Shown here: piece by piece, positions 31,901 to 44,518 of the stretch
Layout of the letters: each line of letters starts with the position of its first letter
How positions within the stretch are numbered: position 1 is the stretch's first letter
Assembly (NCBI GenBank): GCA_964036665.1
Contig: OZ038528.1
Location: forward strand, 4,780,501 to 4,844,500
Direction of reading: 5' to 3'
Source: Gordius sp. MW1
Taxonomy: Eukaryota > Nematomorpha > Gordioida > Gordea > Gordiidae
Length of the DNA stretch: 64,000 bases
Notes under the pieces: generated by a model
Database searches by the model: none
Seen by the model: the letters and a program-made list of their open reading frames with translations, nothing else
Told to the model about the DNA's origin: nothing
Program-made: the position numbers and the translations under genes

Positions 31901-34900
31901 AAGTAAACACTTGGTCTGTTCATTAGGGAAAATGATTGGGGTAAGGTAAAATGAAAATAACAGTAAAAATTAAAATATTTTATGTGTTTAAAGCAGATGA
32001 TGAGTGTTTTAATTAAGTTATAGCTAAATTTATATTTTAGTTTGAATCTATTGTGATATAAGTCTACAAAGATTTATAAGTTGAAGCTAGTTTATTATAT
32101 TTTTAGGTTTTAGGACACCATTTACTATCATAGTCACTATTGTTTACCTGACATAAAGATAAGTATTATTCAATGTCATGTTCGCGAAAGTTTAAAAATC
32201 GTTTGGCGTGAAATGAACTGTTGGTTTTATTAAATAGTAATTTTATTTTTGGGGGGATTATATGTGCTGCTATAAATAATGCTAAAATCATTTCCAAATA
32301 GTGGCTGTTTAATGTGTAATATTGATTCAACTTTTATAAATAAAATGGATTTTATATATAGGAGTAGGGGGAAAGAGAGGCAAAGACGAAAATTTAACGA
32401 ACAAACAACGAGCATTTCAACCAGGATCTACTCCTGCCTATTTGGGAGATCACTACTTGGTATTAAGTTTACAAATTATTTATAGTTTATTGCTATAAAA
32501 TAAATAATTTAAATTATTCCAAATTTTGATCTTGATTTATATTTCATCGAATTTTTTTAGCGATTATAACTTGGGAAAGATATAGATTTAAAGATGGACA
32601 TATTTAAAGTTTAAAACCTGTTTGACCTATGATAGTTGATTTACTCATTTCACCTAATCTCAACCTGTAGTGTGTTAATTTGAAAACTTTATTGACATGA
32701 TAAGTAAGCAGGTCACAGGAAGCATTTTTAGGAAAAGAATTGAACTACATCTAAAATTATGCCACAAAGGCTTAATATGCTTAAATTAACGCAAAAATCG
32801 CAAGGTGTGGAATCGATGGGGAATTATTCAATCCTTTCAAGGCACTGCAAGTGACGATATTGACGTAGAAGATTCTTTGGAAATGGAATATTTCGATAAA
32901 TCTATACATCATACAATGCGAATAACGAATTATTCGGACTTTACAATGGCCGAAATGTCTCCATACGCCGTCGTGTTAGCAACATCTGGAGGCGAAAATG
33001 CATCCATCCATAAAGCAGACGATACCGAATCAGATGACGATTTCGGGATTTCCGTTCTCGATAGGGTACTCAATAAAGGGGCTCAAAAGGAAAAGAAATC
33101 TCAGTTATTAAATCCTAGGTGGGTGTTTTAATCTAATTCAAATCACATATTTTGTACTTGAGTCATTAATGTATTTTTTTTATTTAATATAGATGTTTTA
33201 AAACTTGTGTTTTTATTATAATAGTGATGAAAAAGGTCAAAGAACTGATTTAAGTGTCAATTAATTCTATTATTTTAATAATTTATTGGCGATATGCGAA
33301 CCATGATATTTATTGATGTTGAAAAAACGGCTGGATTTTATTTGATCGACCTTTGATACAACAAAGACTTAGTCGACTCTGTTATGTTATTAAATTTTCG
33401 ACTAAGCTTAGAGGTCAACAGACCAAAATTTTGATTTAGTCAAATAAAACCAAAGGTAGATGAAACAAAACCCAGCCGTTTATACAACACTAATTTTACC
33501 ATTAGCGGCGAAGAATATCGGGAGGGGGGGGGACGTTCTCGCGCGCTTTATAAAAGTAAAATTGATTTAATTGTGAATATATTTCGAAAAAACAAAGTGA
33601 ATTCTCTCAACCACATATTATTAGTGTGAGGGATGTGTAAGTAATGTGTCTTTTCCCTGATCTTGTTTCTGCTCTGTCCTAGTTTTAAGTAGCTTATTAA
33701 CTTTTTAACTCTCATCCAGAATGTGCGATGGTAAATATAATTTGTGTAAATTGTTGTAAGGTGAGGGAGAATATAATGATGGCAAGGGGAGAGGGGGTTG
33801 GGAGTGTTGCTAAAAGTCAATAGATAAAGCTAACTAGGGTAGGGTATGTAAAAGCATTATTTTTGAATATTAATTATGCGCTGCTTACCTTAATTTTATC
33901 ATTCGCATTAATAACAATATATTTATAATCTATATTCCTTTTTGAAGACTAGATTGCAGATTCATTTAAACTTTTAACTTATTTATTTTACCAACTTTTT
34001 TACACGTGAATAGTTTTATTATCGTATTTATAGCAAGTTCAAATGTCTTCACTTTTCATCTTGGGATTCATGCAAGGAATGGGAATACACTTTACCCGCC
34101 AAAGAAACCATTGTCGTAAGTTAATTGTATTACTTTACAGCTTCTTTTTTATAAAACTAACTCCCAAGAGTTTTCTATTCAATTTTAAAATTTTTTTTCT
34201 TACATGGGATTTTTAACGAAAGTATTGCCCTATATTTGTTAGGCCACAACTTTGGGATTGGATTGGTGTGCTTTGGGCTCAAGTCTAGGATTCGTGAGGA
34301 TATTTACTATCGGAGGAATACAAAAATTACCATTCATGCTAGCTGGCACTATAATATGTATGACAGGATGCGATAATGAACTAGCCGTAGTTGTAGCAGG
34401 TTTTACTAATAGTTTTATATTATTGGTTTGCTGGGAGACTGGGTTCAAATTTTTGAGATTATTTAATTAAATGTACTGTCTTATATAATAAATATTTATT
34501 TTCAAAATAATGATTATTAGGAATTTTATGGGTAAACAGGGGATATTCGAATTTAATTTGGAATGTGGAAATGTTTGTGATTTGTCGTATAAATATTTGG
34601 TATTGAAACAATGCAAATTAATTTTTATATTCATTTTGGTTATATATATATTATTTTTTTACTACTTGACGAAATTACTAACTTTACTATATATAATTTT
34701 GATTTAGAATTTCTGCCATTTTTTTCATATATATAAAATTATATACTTTTTTGGAAATATAGATAAGTGTGATGACCTGTCTTTAACGTTATACGACGTG
34801 CATCGTAATAGCACTTTAATTTGCAATCACAAAGTACCAGCTATACCGACTACGCAACGACTCGACCCTAAATTGGTTTGGATGGGGTGACTTTCTATAC

Positions 34901-37900
34901 AAAAAACAATTTTTTTCCATAAATTTTTAAATAATTGAAATACTCTACACCCTATTAAAAATATAATTCATTACTTTTATTTATCCTTCTTGTAGGTATT
35001 CCGAAAAGAAAATTCTGTATGTCGCCTATTCTAACGGTACGGTTTTGGCTTTGATTAAAGCATCGGGGGACCATGCTTTCACATGGATCCCCATAGCTAA
35101 TACAAAATCTCAGGTCTTCATTTTTTCGCCACGTCATCAACCATTTTTATTAAGTTTATAACTATAGAAAGATAAAAAAATTATGTTAAATTTTGGCGAA
35201 GGCTAAGGATTATTAAGTTGCTGGGGAAAATGGTGATGAGTTATTTTATGAGGAACATCAATAAGACTATGGTCAAATTCTGCGTTATTTGAAGATTACT
35301 GTTTACAACATTACGATAGTTTTTATAATGATTCTTTAAGGTTTTTTGTTGTATGGATTTTGTTTTGAATGATTTGTAGGTTAAAAACAAATCAGATAAT
35401 TACTGGATCACCTCGATCCATGAAAAACCACAACAGATCAGGTTATTTTACATTTTTATGCCTAATTCATCATTTAATATTTTTTAGACTATTTATAATG
35501 ATTTTTAAAAACATATATTTCTTCTTCTTTATCAGTTATTTGGTCCCACAGTAGTGGGGTTTGTTTTGATTAGTTTCTTCCATCTTGACCGGGTCAGTGC
35601 CATATCTTGACTAATCTCTTTTGTTTTCATTACTTTATCGAATTGCCCTTTCCAAGTGACACGGGGTCGTCCTCTTCCTCTCTTGCCCGGTCTCCATGTC
35701 CAGTACTTTTCAATTTAAGTCATTCGTGTCCCTTCTTAGTATATGCCCATACCACCTTAGTTGAATTTCTTTAATCATGTCCGCCATAGGTTGAATACCC
35801 ATTTTTATCATGAGCAGGTCATTCGTCATATGGTTGAGCTTAGTATATCCCAAGCTCCACCGTATCATTCTCATCTCTGTGGCTTGTAATAGCTTTCCTT
35901 CCATGGTGTTTTATGCCCATGTTTCACTTCTATAGAGTAAAACCGGTCTTACGCTGGATTTGTAAGCTTTGCTCTTCAACCATATTGGCATTTTCTTGTC
36001 GCACGTTACACCGGATATACTTCGCCATTTAAGCCATCCTTTTTGCATCATAAACATATATTTAATGTATCTTAATTTTGCAATAAACTGGTATCAATAT
36101 ACTTTCTACCAAAAGTGTCCATGTCTGTGTCCTGTTCAAAACATATAATTGGTTTTCAATGAAAAAGAATTCGCAAATTTAATTGAAGGTGGAGTTGTGT
36201 TGTAAAAAGGACTGGGTTTTTTTGGTCGACCTTTAGTTTTAGTCGACTAAACATAAACAAACCAAGGGTTTTTGGTCTGTTTTTTTTGGTCGGCCTCTAG
36301 GCTTAGTCAAAATTTGAAAAATAGACTAGAGTCTACCGTTTATCTCAGTCGAACCAAATCGACCAAACAAAACCCATCCGCTTTTACAACACTAAGATGG
36401 AGCTGTGCCTCTGTACATACGATTTAAGCCAATCATATATTGTATCAAAAATGTGTATTTTATGCCCAGGGCTATCCTATGCAAAGGATCTCGATACCCA
36501 TTAACAATACCTCGGCCCACGGTATCTCTACTTAATTTCCACTTGCCTCTGATAGAACCTCTGGCAGATACTACCAAATTAGAGGTTCAATCTTAATGCG
36601 CTTGTGTTTTAACTTAAAATATAATTTCAATTTTTTCTTCAAGGTACAATTGGATAAAAGAATTACCATTCATCATTTTGCAGAAAACTTTTTGTAAACT
36701 TATTTCATAAATTATTCCTTTAAATTCAATCACTTATTATGTAAAACATACCTATTAATCTCATAACATCAAGACTAGAATACAATTATATAAGTTGAAA
36801 AAAAATGCTATGTTAATCTGGTCGAATAAATTTCTATGCCCTTACAATATTAGAACGAATATTGGTTGACCTGGTTGTTGGGGCAAACCCGAAATGAACG
36901 CAAGGCTAGCGATGACAATGAAGACTCTAATGCTCAACAGGCCAACGCTTTAATCAAACTATTCGCCGTAAATATATATTACAAACACCTATTTATACAT
37001 ACAAAATCCCAATTTTATTCTTTGCTTCTTTTCTTTTATTGCTAAGCCTTAATTCATTTTGTAACAGGAATTCCTATCGCAATTTGTCATACATTTAAAC
37101 ATTAATAAATTGCGTTTTATATTGTGAAGAAGTTTTTTAATACTAATTTTCGAAATGTAAATTTAATTTTGTAATTTAATTTACCACGGTATCTTAGTTG
37201 TTTTGTCGATCGGATCGAGATTTCAAAGCTCAAGAGGTATGCAAGCTAATGCCATCGTTGGAATCAGCTAAAATGGCTTTGAAATACGCCTCTAGAATAC
37301 GAAAATTAAATTTGGCTCAAAGGCTGACCCATTTGATCGAATCAAATTTCGATAGTTTGCAATCTAAAAATGAGGAGCCTTTCATCGAACCTTTTCCCGT
37401 CCTCAATTATAAAAGCGACACGAATGTAACCAATGGGTTTGGGTATTGTTTTTTGTCATCAAATTTATTGGTTTTATAATAGTTACATTAACTTTGAACA
37501 AAGTCTATATTCAGAGCAGATTTTTTTCTTTACTTTTATATTACTAATGTTTATGTAAGATATTTTATGATTTTGTGTTGTTTTTAATTTTATTTGGTCA
37601 GTGATTTTTTAATTATAGATCTACGACTACTTCGCATACTGAATATGAATCAAGATCGGAGACGCTATATTCTGAAGGTATGTTTTATTGCATTACGTAA
37701 CAAAACTTTATCTCAATTTAATAAATAAAGTGTCATAAATTGCTTTTCGGTTGATTTTTATTTAGAACAGCGAGATTCTGATTTAGAGGAAACACCTTCA
37801 GGCCTATTTACACCTTCCGAACATTTTTCTAATCCAGCCAAAAGTGTAGTCAATAATCCCACTAAATCAAGCAATCCTTTCAAAGTTTCTTCAACAACCT

Positions 37901-38596
37901 AAAAATCTATTATAAATTTTGCAAAGGCGTTATTTGAAATTATAAACAATAATATTTTTATTCATCATTACATTTATTGTGCGGTTTATAGGTTTTATCA
38001 GAAAATGGGAATGGTGTTAAAAAGTTTAGTTCGGTTATGGATGAAATTGTAGAGGATTTAGAAAGCGAGAATACGCAAAAGAAACGCAAGAAAAGGGAAA
38101 AGATCGAAAACGCACCAAAATCCAAAGTCAGAAAACATATATTTTTTTTATTTTAACATACGTCATTTAGATCAAAAAATTAAATTTGCCTGGGCATGAA
38201 CAAAATATTAGGGAAAAGGCAAAAGAAAAATCGAGGGCCAAAGTAAAAACTTTGCATTCATTTTTTGGCGACGGATCTAACAAACCCCATAGTTCATCTT
38301 TAATAGAAATTGATTCTAATCCAACAACCAACATTACCGAGTAACAAAATAAAATGAATTGATTTAAATATAATTTGCGAGATAAAATTGTGACAATTTG
38401 TTATTTATTTAGAAAACTAATTCCAAACTTTCAACAATGGTTGAGGGAAAATAGGGAAGAATTAATGCTACAATTACGAGAAGAGTTAACCGATATGGGT
38501 ACAGATTATGAGACGATGGAAGCTAAAGAAGCCAAAGAACATCTAACTAAAATCGCCATCCAAAAATATAAGGACTTAAAAAATGCTTCTATTTGA
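28990..38596 (+). CDS. WDHD1: WDHD1 / AND-1 / Ctf4 replisome adaptor (27 exons)
   Basis: Nuclear DNA-replication protein that links the replicative helicase to polymerase alpha. Exons: 28990-29051, 29091-29199, 29235-29383, 29426-29534, 29579-29676, 29717-29762, 29806-29913, 29953-30059, 30102-30189, 30320-30400, 30746-30926, 31621-31902, 32362-32459, 32805-33118, 34034-34115, 34243-34399, 34763-34886, 34996-35113, 35380-35441, 36470-36584, 36854-36967, 37198-37436, 37619-37677, 37766-37884, 37992-38126, 38171-38340, 38413-38596. The sum is 3510 nt, 1169 aa; the human protein is about 1129 aa. Seen: N-terminal WD40 propeller (CGSDG, SSCDGSVKIWDYED), acidic linker, central SepB propeller (FQPGSTPAYLGDHY, LHFSSWDSCKEW, IFTIGGIQKLPF, CKGSRYPLTIPRP), helical segment (MALKYASRIRKLNLAQRL), basic tail, and a C-terminal HMG-box-like region (FQQWLRENREEL). 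The ATG follows the first splice-compatible exon. Exon 11-13 borders in the low-complexity linker are the least certain. Confidence 0.94.
31066..31555. repeat. Decayed arm of the 23.4 kb foldback family, in WDHD1 intron
   Basis: TATACTTCAAG, GAGTTCAAAGTTAAGAAAAT, TTTTTTGCCC and later CTCCCTCCCTTCCCTATCCC follow the arm order of 23417-23760. Only one arm, strongly diverged. Lies between WDHD1 exons 30746-30926 and 31621-31902. Confidence 0.55.
33314..33492. mobile_element. hAT-type MITE, family A, in WDHD1 intron
   Basis: Ends TGATGTTGAAAAAACGGCTG and CAGCCGTTTATACAACACTA, interior GATCGACC. About 179 bp. Flanking 8-mers match at only 5 of 8 positions, so this is an older copy. Confidence 0.75.
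35521..36051 (-). mobile_element. 5'-truncated RTE-like LINE (copy 2) in WDHD1 intron
   Basis: 531 bp covering only the C-terminal coding end (RLRWYGHILRR, SLGYTKLNHM on the minus strand) and the 3' terminus CTTCTTCTTTATC. Flanked by an exact 12 bp direct repeat AAACATATATTT (35509-35520 and 36052-36063), the signature of target-primed reverse transcription. About 85% similar by eye to copy 1. Lies between WDHD1 exons 35380-35441 and 36470-36584. Confidence 0.92.
36195..36394. mobile_element. hAT-type MITE, family A, in WDHD1 intron
   Basis: 200 bp, ends TTGTGTTGTAAAAAGGACTG and CGCTTTTACAACACTA, interior GGTCGACC. Target duplication AGGTGGAG / AGATGGAG (36187-36194, 36395-36402). It ends 75 bp before a WDHD1 exon. 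Confidence 0.85.
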
Positions 38597-38625
38597 TTAT
38601 GTGTTTGAGGCTTGATTATTATTAC

Positions 38626-38631
38626 AATAAA
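38626..38631 (+). promoter_or_regulatory. Candidate polyadenylation signal of WDHD1
   Basis: AATAAA starts 30 bases after the TGA stop at 38594-38596, a good position for a compact 3' UTR. Confidence 0.5.
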
Positions 38632-38748
38632 AATTGGCAAAATATCTCACTTAAATTAAAGCTATAATTAAATTAGACATTTTTAACATGCCTATTATCT
38701 TAATCGGATTAAGTTTTTTTAACGTAAAAATAGTTTGAGTATATTAAT

Positions 38749-39866
38749 TAATGTTGTAAAAATACCTGTTTCGTTTGGTTCAACTAATACTAAAAGCCGA
38801 CTTACAAAAATCCTTAGGTCTGTATCTGGACTAGAGCCCTGCAAAGTCACTTTTTTTCAACCCGAGCCCGACCCGACTCGAAAGCATTTAAATTTTTTCA
38901 ACCCGAACCCGACCCGAAAGCTTTTTAAGCCAAACCCGACCCGAAAGTAAGAAAAAGTTAATATTGTAAAATTGATTTTAATGGATTTAAATGGCAACAA
39001 AATATTATCTCCCAAAAATGGACAAAACGTTATATGCCTATTATTTCCGGGTCACATGCTAAAAATGATAGGTTATATATATATAATCAATTTAGTCTCT
39101 AATTAAAATTGCCTCATAGAGTACTTTTAAGTTAATTGCGGCACTCCTAATTGTCTTATTATCTTCTTCAAAATATTAACGAACCCGCAATTTTTTCACA
39201 TATAAAATGTTTATATTCTAATTAAAATGAGTCTGATTATCTGGCAATTTTTTGTTTTAAGGCCAATACCGGTTGTGGCAATATTGTGCGAAAATGAAAA
39301 GAGAAAATTTGTGAATTATTTCAAAAACTCTTATTTTTTAAATCATGTTTGTAAAATATGATAAATTAATTTAACTCTAGTGTATAAGTTAGGCGATAAA
39401 ACAAGTTGAGACATTAATATTTAAAAAAAGAAAAATGGGAATTAAGAAAATCATAAGTTTTGTGATACCAATTACATGTTCATTATAATTTAGCACACAT
39501 CAAGATATTTTACTTTTCTGAGTTTATAAATGAGCAATTCCAAAATTCAGATATAACTTGAAAGAAATTAATTTAAATGAATGTACGAGATAAATTAATC
39601 ATACATTTCGATATTAATTATAAGTATTATATAAATAACATTAATTTAAAAGATGTGTATATTATTCAATATAAAATTTAACGTTCAACCCGACCCGGAC
39701 CCGAGTTTAAAATCTTTCAACCCGACCCGAAAGTTGTTAAAAAAATTTTAACCCGAACCCGACCCAAAAGCATTTTAAAATTACCCGACCTCGGGTCGGG
39801 TTTCGGGTCACCCGTGCAGGGCTCTAATCTGGACTAACACAAAACCCAGGTCTTTTTTCAATACTA
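38749..39866. mobile_element. hAT-type MITE, family A, split by a later hAT insertion
   Basis: Left part 38749-38831 (TAATGTTGTAAAAATACC) and right part 39827-39866 (AACCCAGGTC to CAATACTA) are the two ends of a family A MITE. They are separated by the complete hAT-4 element at 38832-39826. The MITE was therefore present first. Confidence 0.8.
38832..39826. mobile_element. hAT transposon, non-autonomous (hAT-4), nested in a MITE
   Basis: 995 bp with terminal inverted repeats TAGAGCCCTGCA and an exact 8 bp target duplication ATCTGGAC (38824-38831, 39827-39834). Both ends carry arrays of ACCCGACCCGA-type motif (38860-38950 and 39690-39810). The AT-rich middle has no transposase. Located between the 3' ends of WDHD1 and CLP1. 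Confidence 0.93.
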
Positions 39867-40021
39867 ATATAATGTATGTAAATGTTAAATATTTTTTTAT
39901 CTTTAATTAATTCTTCATTGTAATTTTTAGCTTTTAAACCAAAATAATAGAAAATTTCTAAATGAAAACAACGTTATAAAGACATTGATTGGTTACTTAA
40001 ATGTCCAGTTCAGGAGATTAT

Positions 40022-40027
40022 TTTATT
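40022..40027 (-). promoter_or_regulatory. Candidate polyadenylation signal of CLP1
   Basis: TTTATT on the plus strand is AATAAA on the minus strand, about 50 bases beyond the CLP1 stop codon. Confidence 0.45.
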
Positions 40028-40077
40028 CTAATATATATAAATTATATAAAAAGTATATGAAAAGTAAAACGAAACGT

Positions 40078-43000
40078 TCATGTATAATCTATGAATTGTA
40101 TCTCGCTAACGAGCAGTATCTTCCAAGGCAAGGGGCGGGGTTGGGGTGATAGTATCGTCAGGCATTCTTTTTCCATCTTAACATCGGTTCTAAAATAATA
40201 ACCAAAAATTTAACATATAAATGCATTTTTAAATTAATTTACAATAAATAAATCGTGAATTGGTGTTACATGCATATGAATCCAGCTATATTGCTTTCCA
40301 AAATATCCGTTTCGTTCTCCGTTTTAGCCATACTCAAAGCAGCCAGGTGATGTAATAGGTTAAAATCTATGTGCAATAAAAATCATAATTTGAGACCCCG
40401 GCCAAAGGGCAAAACCGATTTATATTTTTTCGACAAAATCAAGTTGGACATGGGCCAAAAAGTATCAATCAACAATTACAAAGGTGATGGTGACAGTTCA
40501 GATAAAATGATAGCATTTTAAATTCAAACGGCGGTCATTATGATTTATTTACTTATTTATATATGTCTTTTCCTCCTATCATAGCACTTAATAGTTGCAC
40601 ACTTCGTGCACCACCTTTAAATTACATAGCAAATAATAACAGAAAAGGTCATTTTACTTATTTTATGTTTATCGAATTATAATTCAAATGAAAAGTAATA
40701 CTTGGTTTAACGGCCACTATTTTTGTGCGTTCGTCTTCGACTTTCATGCCCAGGGGTAGGCAAGAGTCGGGTAGATTGGTTGAGCCGACTTGGAAAAGGC
40801 TAATTTCCGAAAATTTAACCTCAAAACTGTGTGGGTAAAAGGGTGCGTGTTTTCTGCCGTAAAAATATTCCCGGACCCTTCGGTCCCTAGTGGAAGTACG
40901 GAATTCTTTGGAACGCATAACGACCTGCCCACCATCAAAAAGAATATAATACCACAAATTATTATCAAATATAATTGACACGGAGATGTTTGTTTTAATA
41001 CAAATATCACGAAGTTAGAAAGATAGCATATATGTTAGCATGAAGATCAATATACAAAAATTATATATGCTCAGCGGACTGACAAAAGATGACGAGTGAA
41101 ATAATGTTTTTAAATTAGATTAGTTAGGAAAATTGATTTGGCCTTATTCCCTTTTTTATTAAAAAAATATTTATACTAGGCTAAATAAATGCAACCAATC
41201 AAGTATCCTCCATAAACTCCGCTTTGTCATGTTATTAAGGGTTTTATAAGAACAAAACCCAGATTCAAATAATTAAAAAAAGCTAAGTAAATTAAATTTT
41301 AGAAGATTTTAACCCACGTATATAATATTTATTTTTAATACCCTCTAACACTCCCGAAAATAAATCTATGAAAAATAGGTACATTAACATCAATGTCTAC
41401 TGTCTCACATCTCTCACAAATTAATCTAAATGTTCCTACTTCTTTTCTAATTTAGGATGTGGGGTTCAATCACTTACTCCGCCGGATTTGGGAAGCATGA
41501 CGATTTTAACGAACGGAGGCATATCCCTTTTTAATTGAGTGTATACCCTCTCCTGATCGATTACCACTATGATATCCACTACACCCAAATACGAACAAAT
41601 ATATTAAATATTAATTGCTAGGAAATTTATGGGCTCGCTTTTAATTGTTTGTCCAACATGTAATTTTCAATAATTGCCGCAGAAACTTACACGGGCTAAT
41701 GACTTATGCTTCTGTAAAAGTCTTTTATTTTGTTATTTTGCTTTCGCAAATAGACTAGCGCTGATTGGCTCCAATTTCGACCTCGCCCAAGCAATATTCA
41801 TTATTGTTTATGGGCCCGACAGATTAATTTTATAAATATCTTTTGACAACTTGTATAGGTTGTTACTATATATATCGGTAAATCGCTAAACTTGCTAAAT
41901 AAATCCCTGCAAATTAATGATGACCGTTGCTTATTATTTATTTATTTATATACTTAAAACAATTTTTAAAAAACATAAATTTTTAATAAACCTCAGGCTC
42001 ATTGCTACTTATGGTAAAACTATCGTAAAATTATAGCATGGATCCACCGTGCGATTGAAAAAAGATTAGATAGATACCTTCAAAAGCTTGAGCCGCGTGG
42101 GTTATAGCTTGATAACCCTGTTGCTTCACCCATCCGCAAGTGTTCACGATAATGCCACTCTGATCAACTATGATTCAATATTATATACACATTATGAAAG
42201 ACATCTTTTAATATAAAGATAGCAACAAACTAAACCATGGACGAAGCCATGGGGGGGGGGAGGCAGAAAGGGGCGGCTGCCCCCCTCTAAATCCCAAAAA
42301 TTTATTAAAATTATGGCAAAACTTCAAAATGATCATTTTGCCCTTAACATTATTGCCAAGAGATAAAAATGGACGATGTAATGCTATTTATTTATAACTT
42401 CTCGGGGTCTTAAGCTAATATGAATTTGATCAAATAAGTTAACCAACCTTTTGGCTGAACAAGGCACTTTTTATCAACCGCGCCAGCTAAACGTGTGATG
42501 AGGTGACAATACAGGGGTATATTATCGCCCGGACTCTTGTGCCCAAAATGAAATACTATAGGGGCTGAATGGGAAGAATAGAGTGATGATTCTTCTACAT
42601 CTATGGTCCTCTCCACTTGGATTGCACCTGTTTTCAATAAACAAAAATTACAATTTTAGTTTATGTTAAATTTTGCTTCTCTTTGATGACTAATACTACT
42701 TAATATGGAAATAGATGCTAGCACATTAAAATCCTACTAAACTAGTGCAGCTCTATGTAGAAATACATCAAGAATTCTATAATATCTTTATAAGCCATTC
42801 TGTTTATAAAATTAGTCATAAAACATTAATAGAGTTAAGGTTTTTGTATAACAAGTATTATTATAATATACATAAATGCGACGATTATACAAAGGCACAA
42901 AATATTGATGTTACCATATTTTATAAATTTGTAAATCCGAAATGGTTTTAATGAATGCCACCTTTGAACATACATTTCAATCTTTTGGAAATACTAGGAC

Positions 43001-44493
43001 CAAAAAACCTTGGTCTATTAAATTTAAGTAATTCAAAGGTCGACCAAACAAAACCCAGCCGTTTTTACAACACTACCTCATACAATTCATAATCATATTA
43101 CCAATGGTGCCTGGCACGGATATCGAACCCTGATTTTATTTTTAAAAATAATCAAATAGATATACATACAAATTATCTCAATAGAAATTTTAAATAAATC
43201 ATCAAAAATAAACTTTAAGAATGGATAAATATGAATATGAAATTCAAGATGACGTTAAATATTCTTCCGCACCTGTCCGACGTCAAGATCTACGTAAACC
43301 GGTTTCCGACCCATTCGAATGGCGTAATTGAGGAGGAGTACACATAAAGTAGTTTTGCCAACGTCCATAGGTCCCACAACCATCACCTGATTAAACAGAT
43401 GATTTCACTGACTTACACAATTTTTTTTGTGATTTGTAGGTTTAAAAGTCACTGAAGAGTTTTAAATAGTTATTAGAACCTCATTTATTCCGGTATTTAA
43501 ATAAAAGTAAGTGATAAACTATAAAAATTTGGAAGCCCAAGTAGGGAGAGATTAATGTGTCTCCAAAAAAATGTGCTGAAGGTTTGCTTTTTGATAGTTA
43601 AGACTTAAACTATAAAAAATCATATAACACAAAGAACAATTTATAACAAACTTACACTTTAAATTTATTACAACATGTAAACCACTATTTATATAACTTT
43701 ATAAAATATTTAGATTATAAATAGCCTTAAAACAATGTTGAAAAATAATTATGAAAGTCATAATTAGCTCTACTTATGTAGCCTATTAAATTTGGCATAA
43801 ATATTATTTCTTTAAAACTTAAAATATATATAAATTAATTACTAACACATTATATTAAATGCTATAAAATAAATCATTTTGAAATTTATAATATATACCC
43901 GAGGCCCACGTGTAGATTCAGAGGTTGCCCTTTCCCTCATTCTTTCTAACACTGCATGAGTATTTAAGTAGCATACTGCAGGAGTTTCTTTTGATATATA
44001 TGCTACATCACAGGGTGCTCCTTTAAGAATTAATTCACATCCATGCCATGTTAATACTGCTGATTTGCTGCCTGTGCTCAAATTTAAGGGTCTATTCAAA
44101 AGAATTTCACTACCAAATATTTCAGCTGTCCCTGATTTTAGCTATATAATTCAAATAATAACTAAAGTTTCTTAAAATATACACGATTTGACTGTATATA
44201 ACTTTTAAAAATTTTTCAAATATGAAGAATCATCATACAGTTAATGTAGCTTCATTCTCATCTTCAATTTCAATTCGTAATTCAGAATTTGCTTCTAGTA
44301 TAAATTTTTGCTCCTTGGCCTAAAATTTTAAATATGTGAAGAATATGTGGGCAAAATAAGTTATGTAAATTTATGTTTAAGAAAATATATGTATCCCTAG
44401 AATTGGCATCAAAGATTTTTGTATATATATAATCACGTTTAAATATTTCATCAAATTTACCTGATCCTCTTTTTTAACGACTGAATCAGTCAT
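40078..44493 (-). CDS. CLP1: CLP1 polyribonucleotide 5'-hydroxyl-kinase (11 exons)
   Basis: Nuclear RNA kinase of the pre-mRNA cleavage complex II and of the tRNA splicing endonuclease complex. Exons (minus strand): 44461-44493, 44239-44319, 43899-44141, 43273-43386, 43102-43129, 42448-42627, 42078-42167, 41478-41578, 40702-40924, 40270-40366, 40078-40189; total 1302 nt, 433 aa against about 425 in human. Seen: N-terminal beta domain ([24 protein letters not shown]), P-loop GPMDVGKTT in the 43273 exon, VYVDLDVGQ, then GSISVPGTI in a 28 nt micro-exon, central domain [14 protein letters not shown] and VVIDQERVY, and the C-terminal domain [45 protein letters not shown]. Start is the first ATG of an exon encoding [11 protein letters not shown], 26 bp from a MITE. 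Convergent with WDHD1. Confidence 0.96.
42236..42310. repeat. Fragment of a G-run element in CLP1 intron
   Basis: CCATGGACGAAGCCATGG followed by a run of ten G and CTGCCCCCCTCTAAATC resembles the ends of the elements at 55072-55593 and 61510-61678. Short and partial. Confidence 0.4.
42994..43075. mobile_element. hAT-type MITE, family A, right-end fragment in CLP1 intron
   Basis: CTTGGTCTATTAAATTTAAG to GGTCGACCAAACAAAACCCA and TTTTTACAACACTA is the right end of a family A MITE; the left end is gone. It ends 26 bp from the 28 nt CLP1 micro-exon. Confidence 0.75.
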
Positions 44494-44518
44494 ATGATTT
44501 AAAAGTCGTGAATTTGAT

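Noticed and set aside
34510..34707. 65-codon ORF in the WDHD1 locus (MGKQGIFEFN...)
   Set aside because: WDHD1 phases join 34399 directly to 34763 and the conserved block continues without it; the ORF is intronic.
43102..43145. tRNA B-box-like sequence (GATATCGAACCCTGATTTTATT)
   Set aside because: Its reverse complement is the CLP1 micro-exon GSISVPGTI with proper splice sites and phase; the resemblance to a B box is accidental.
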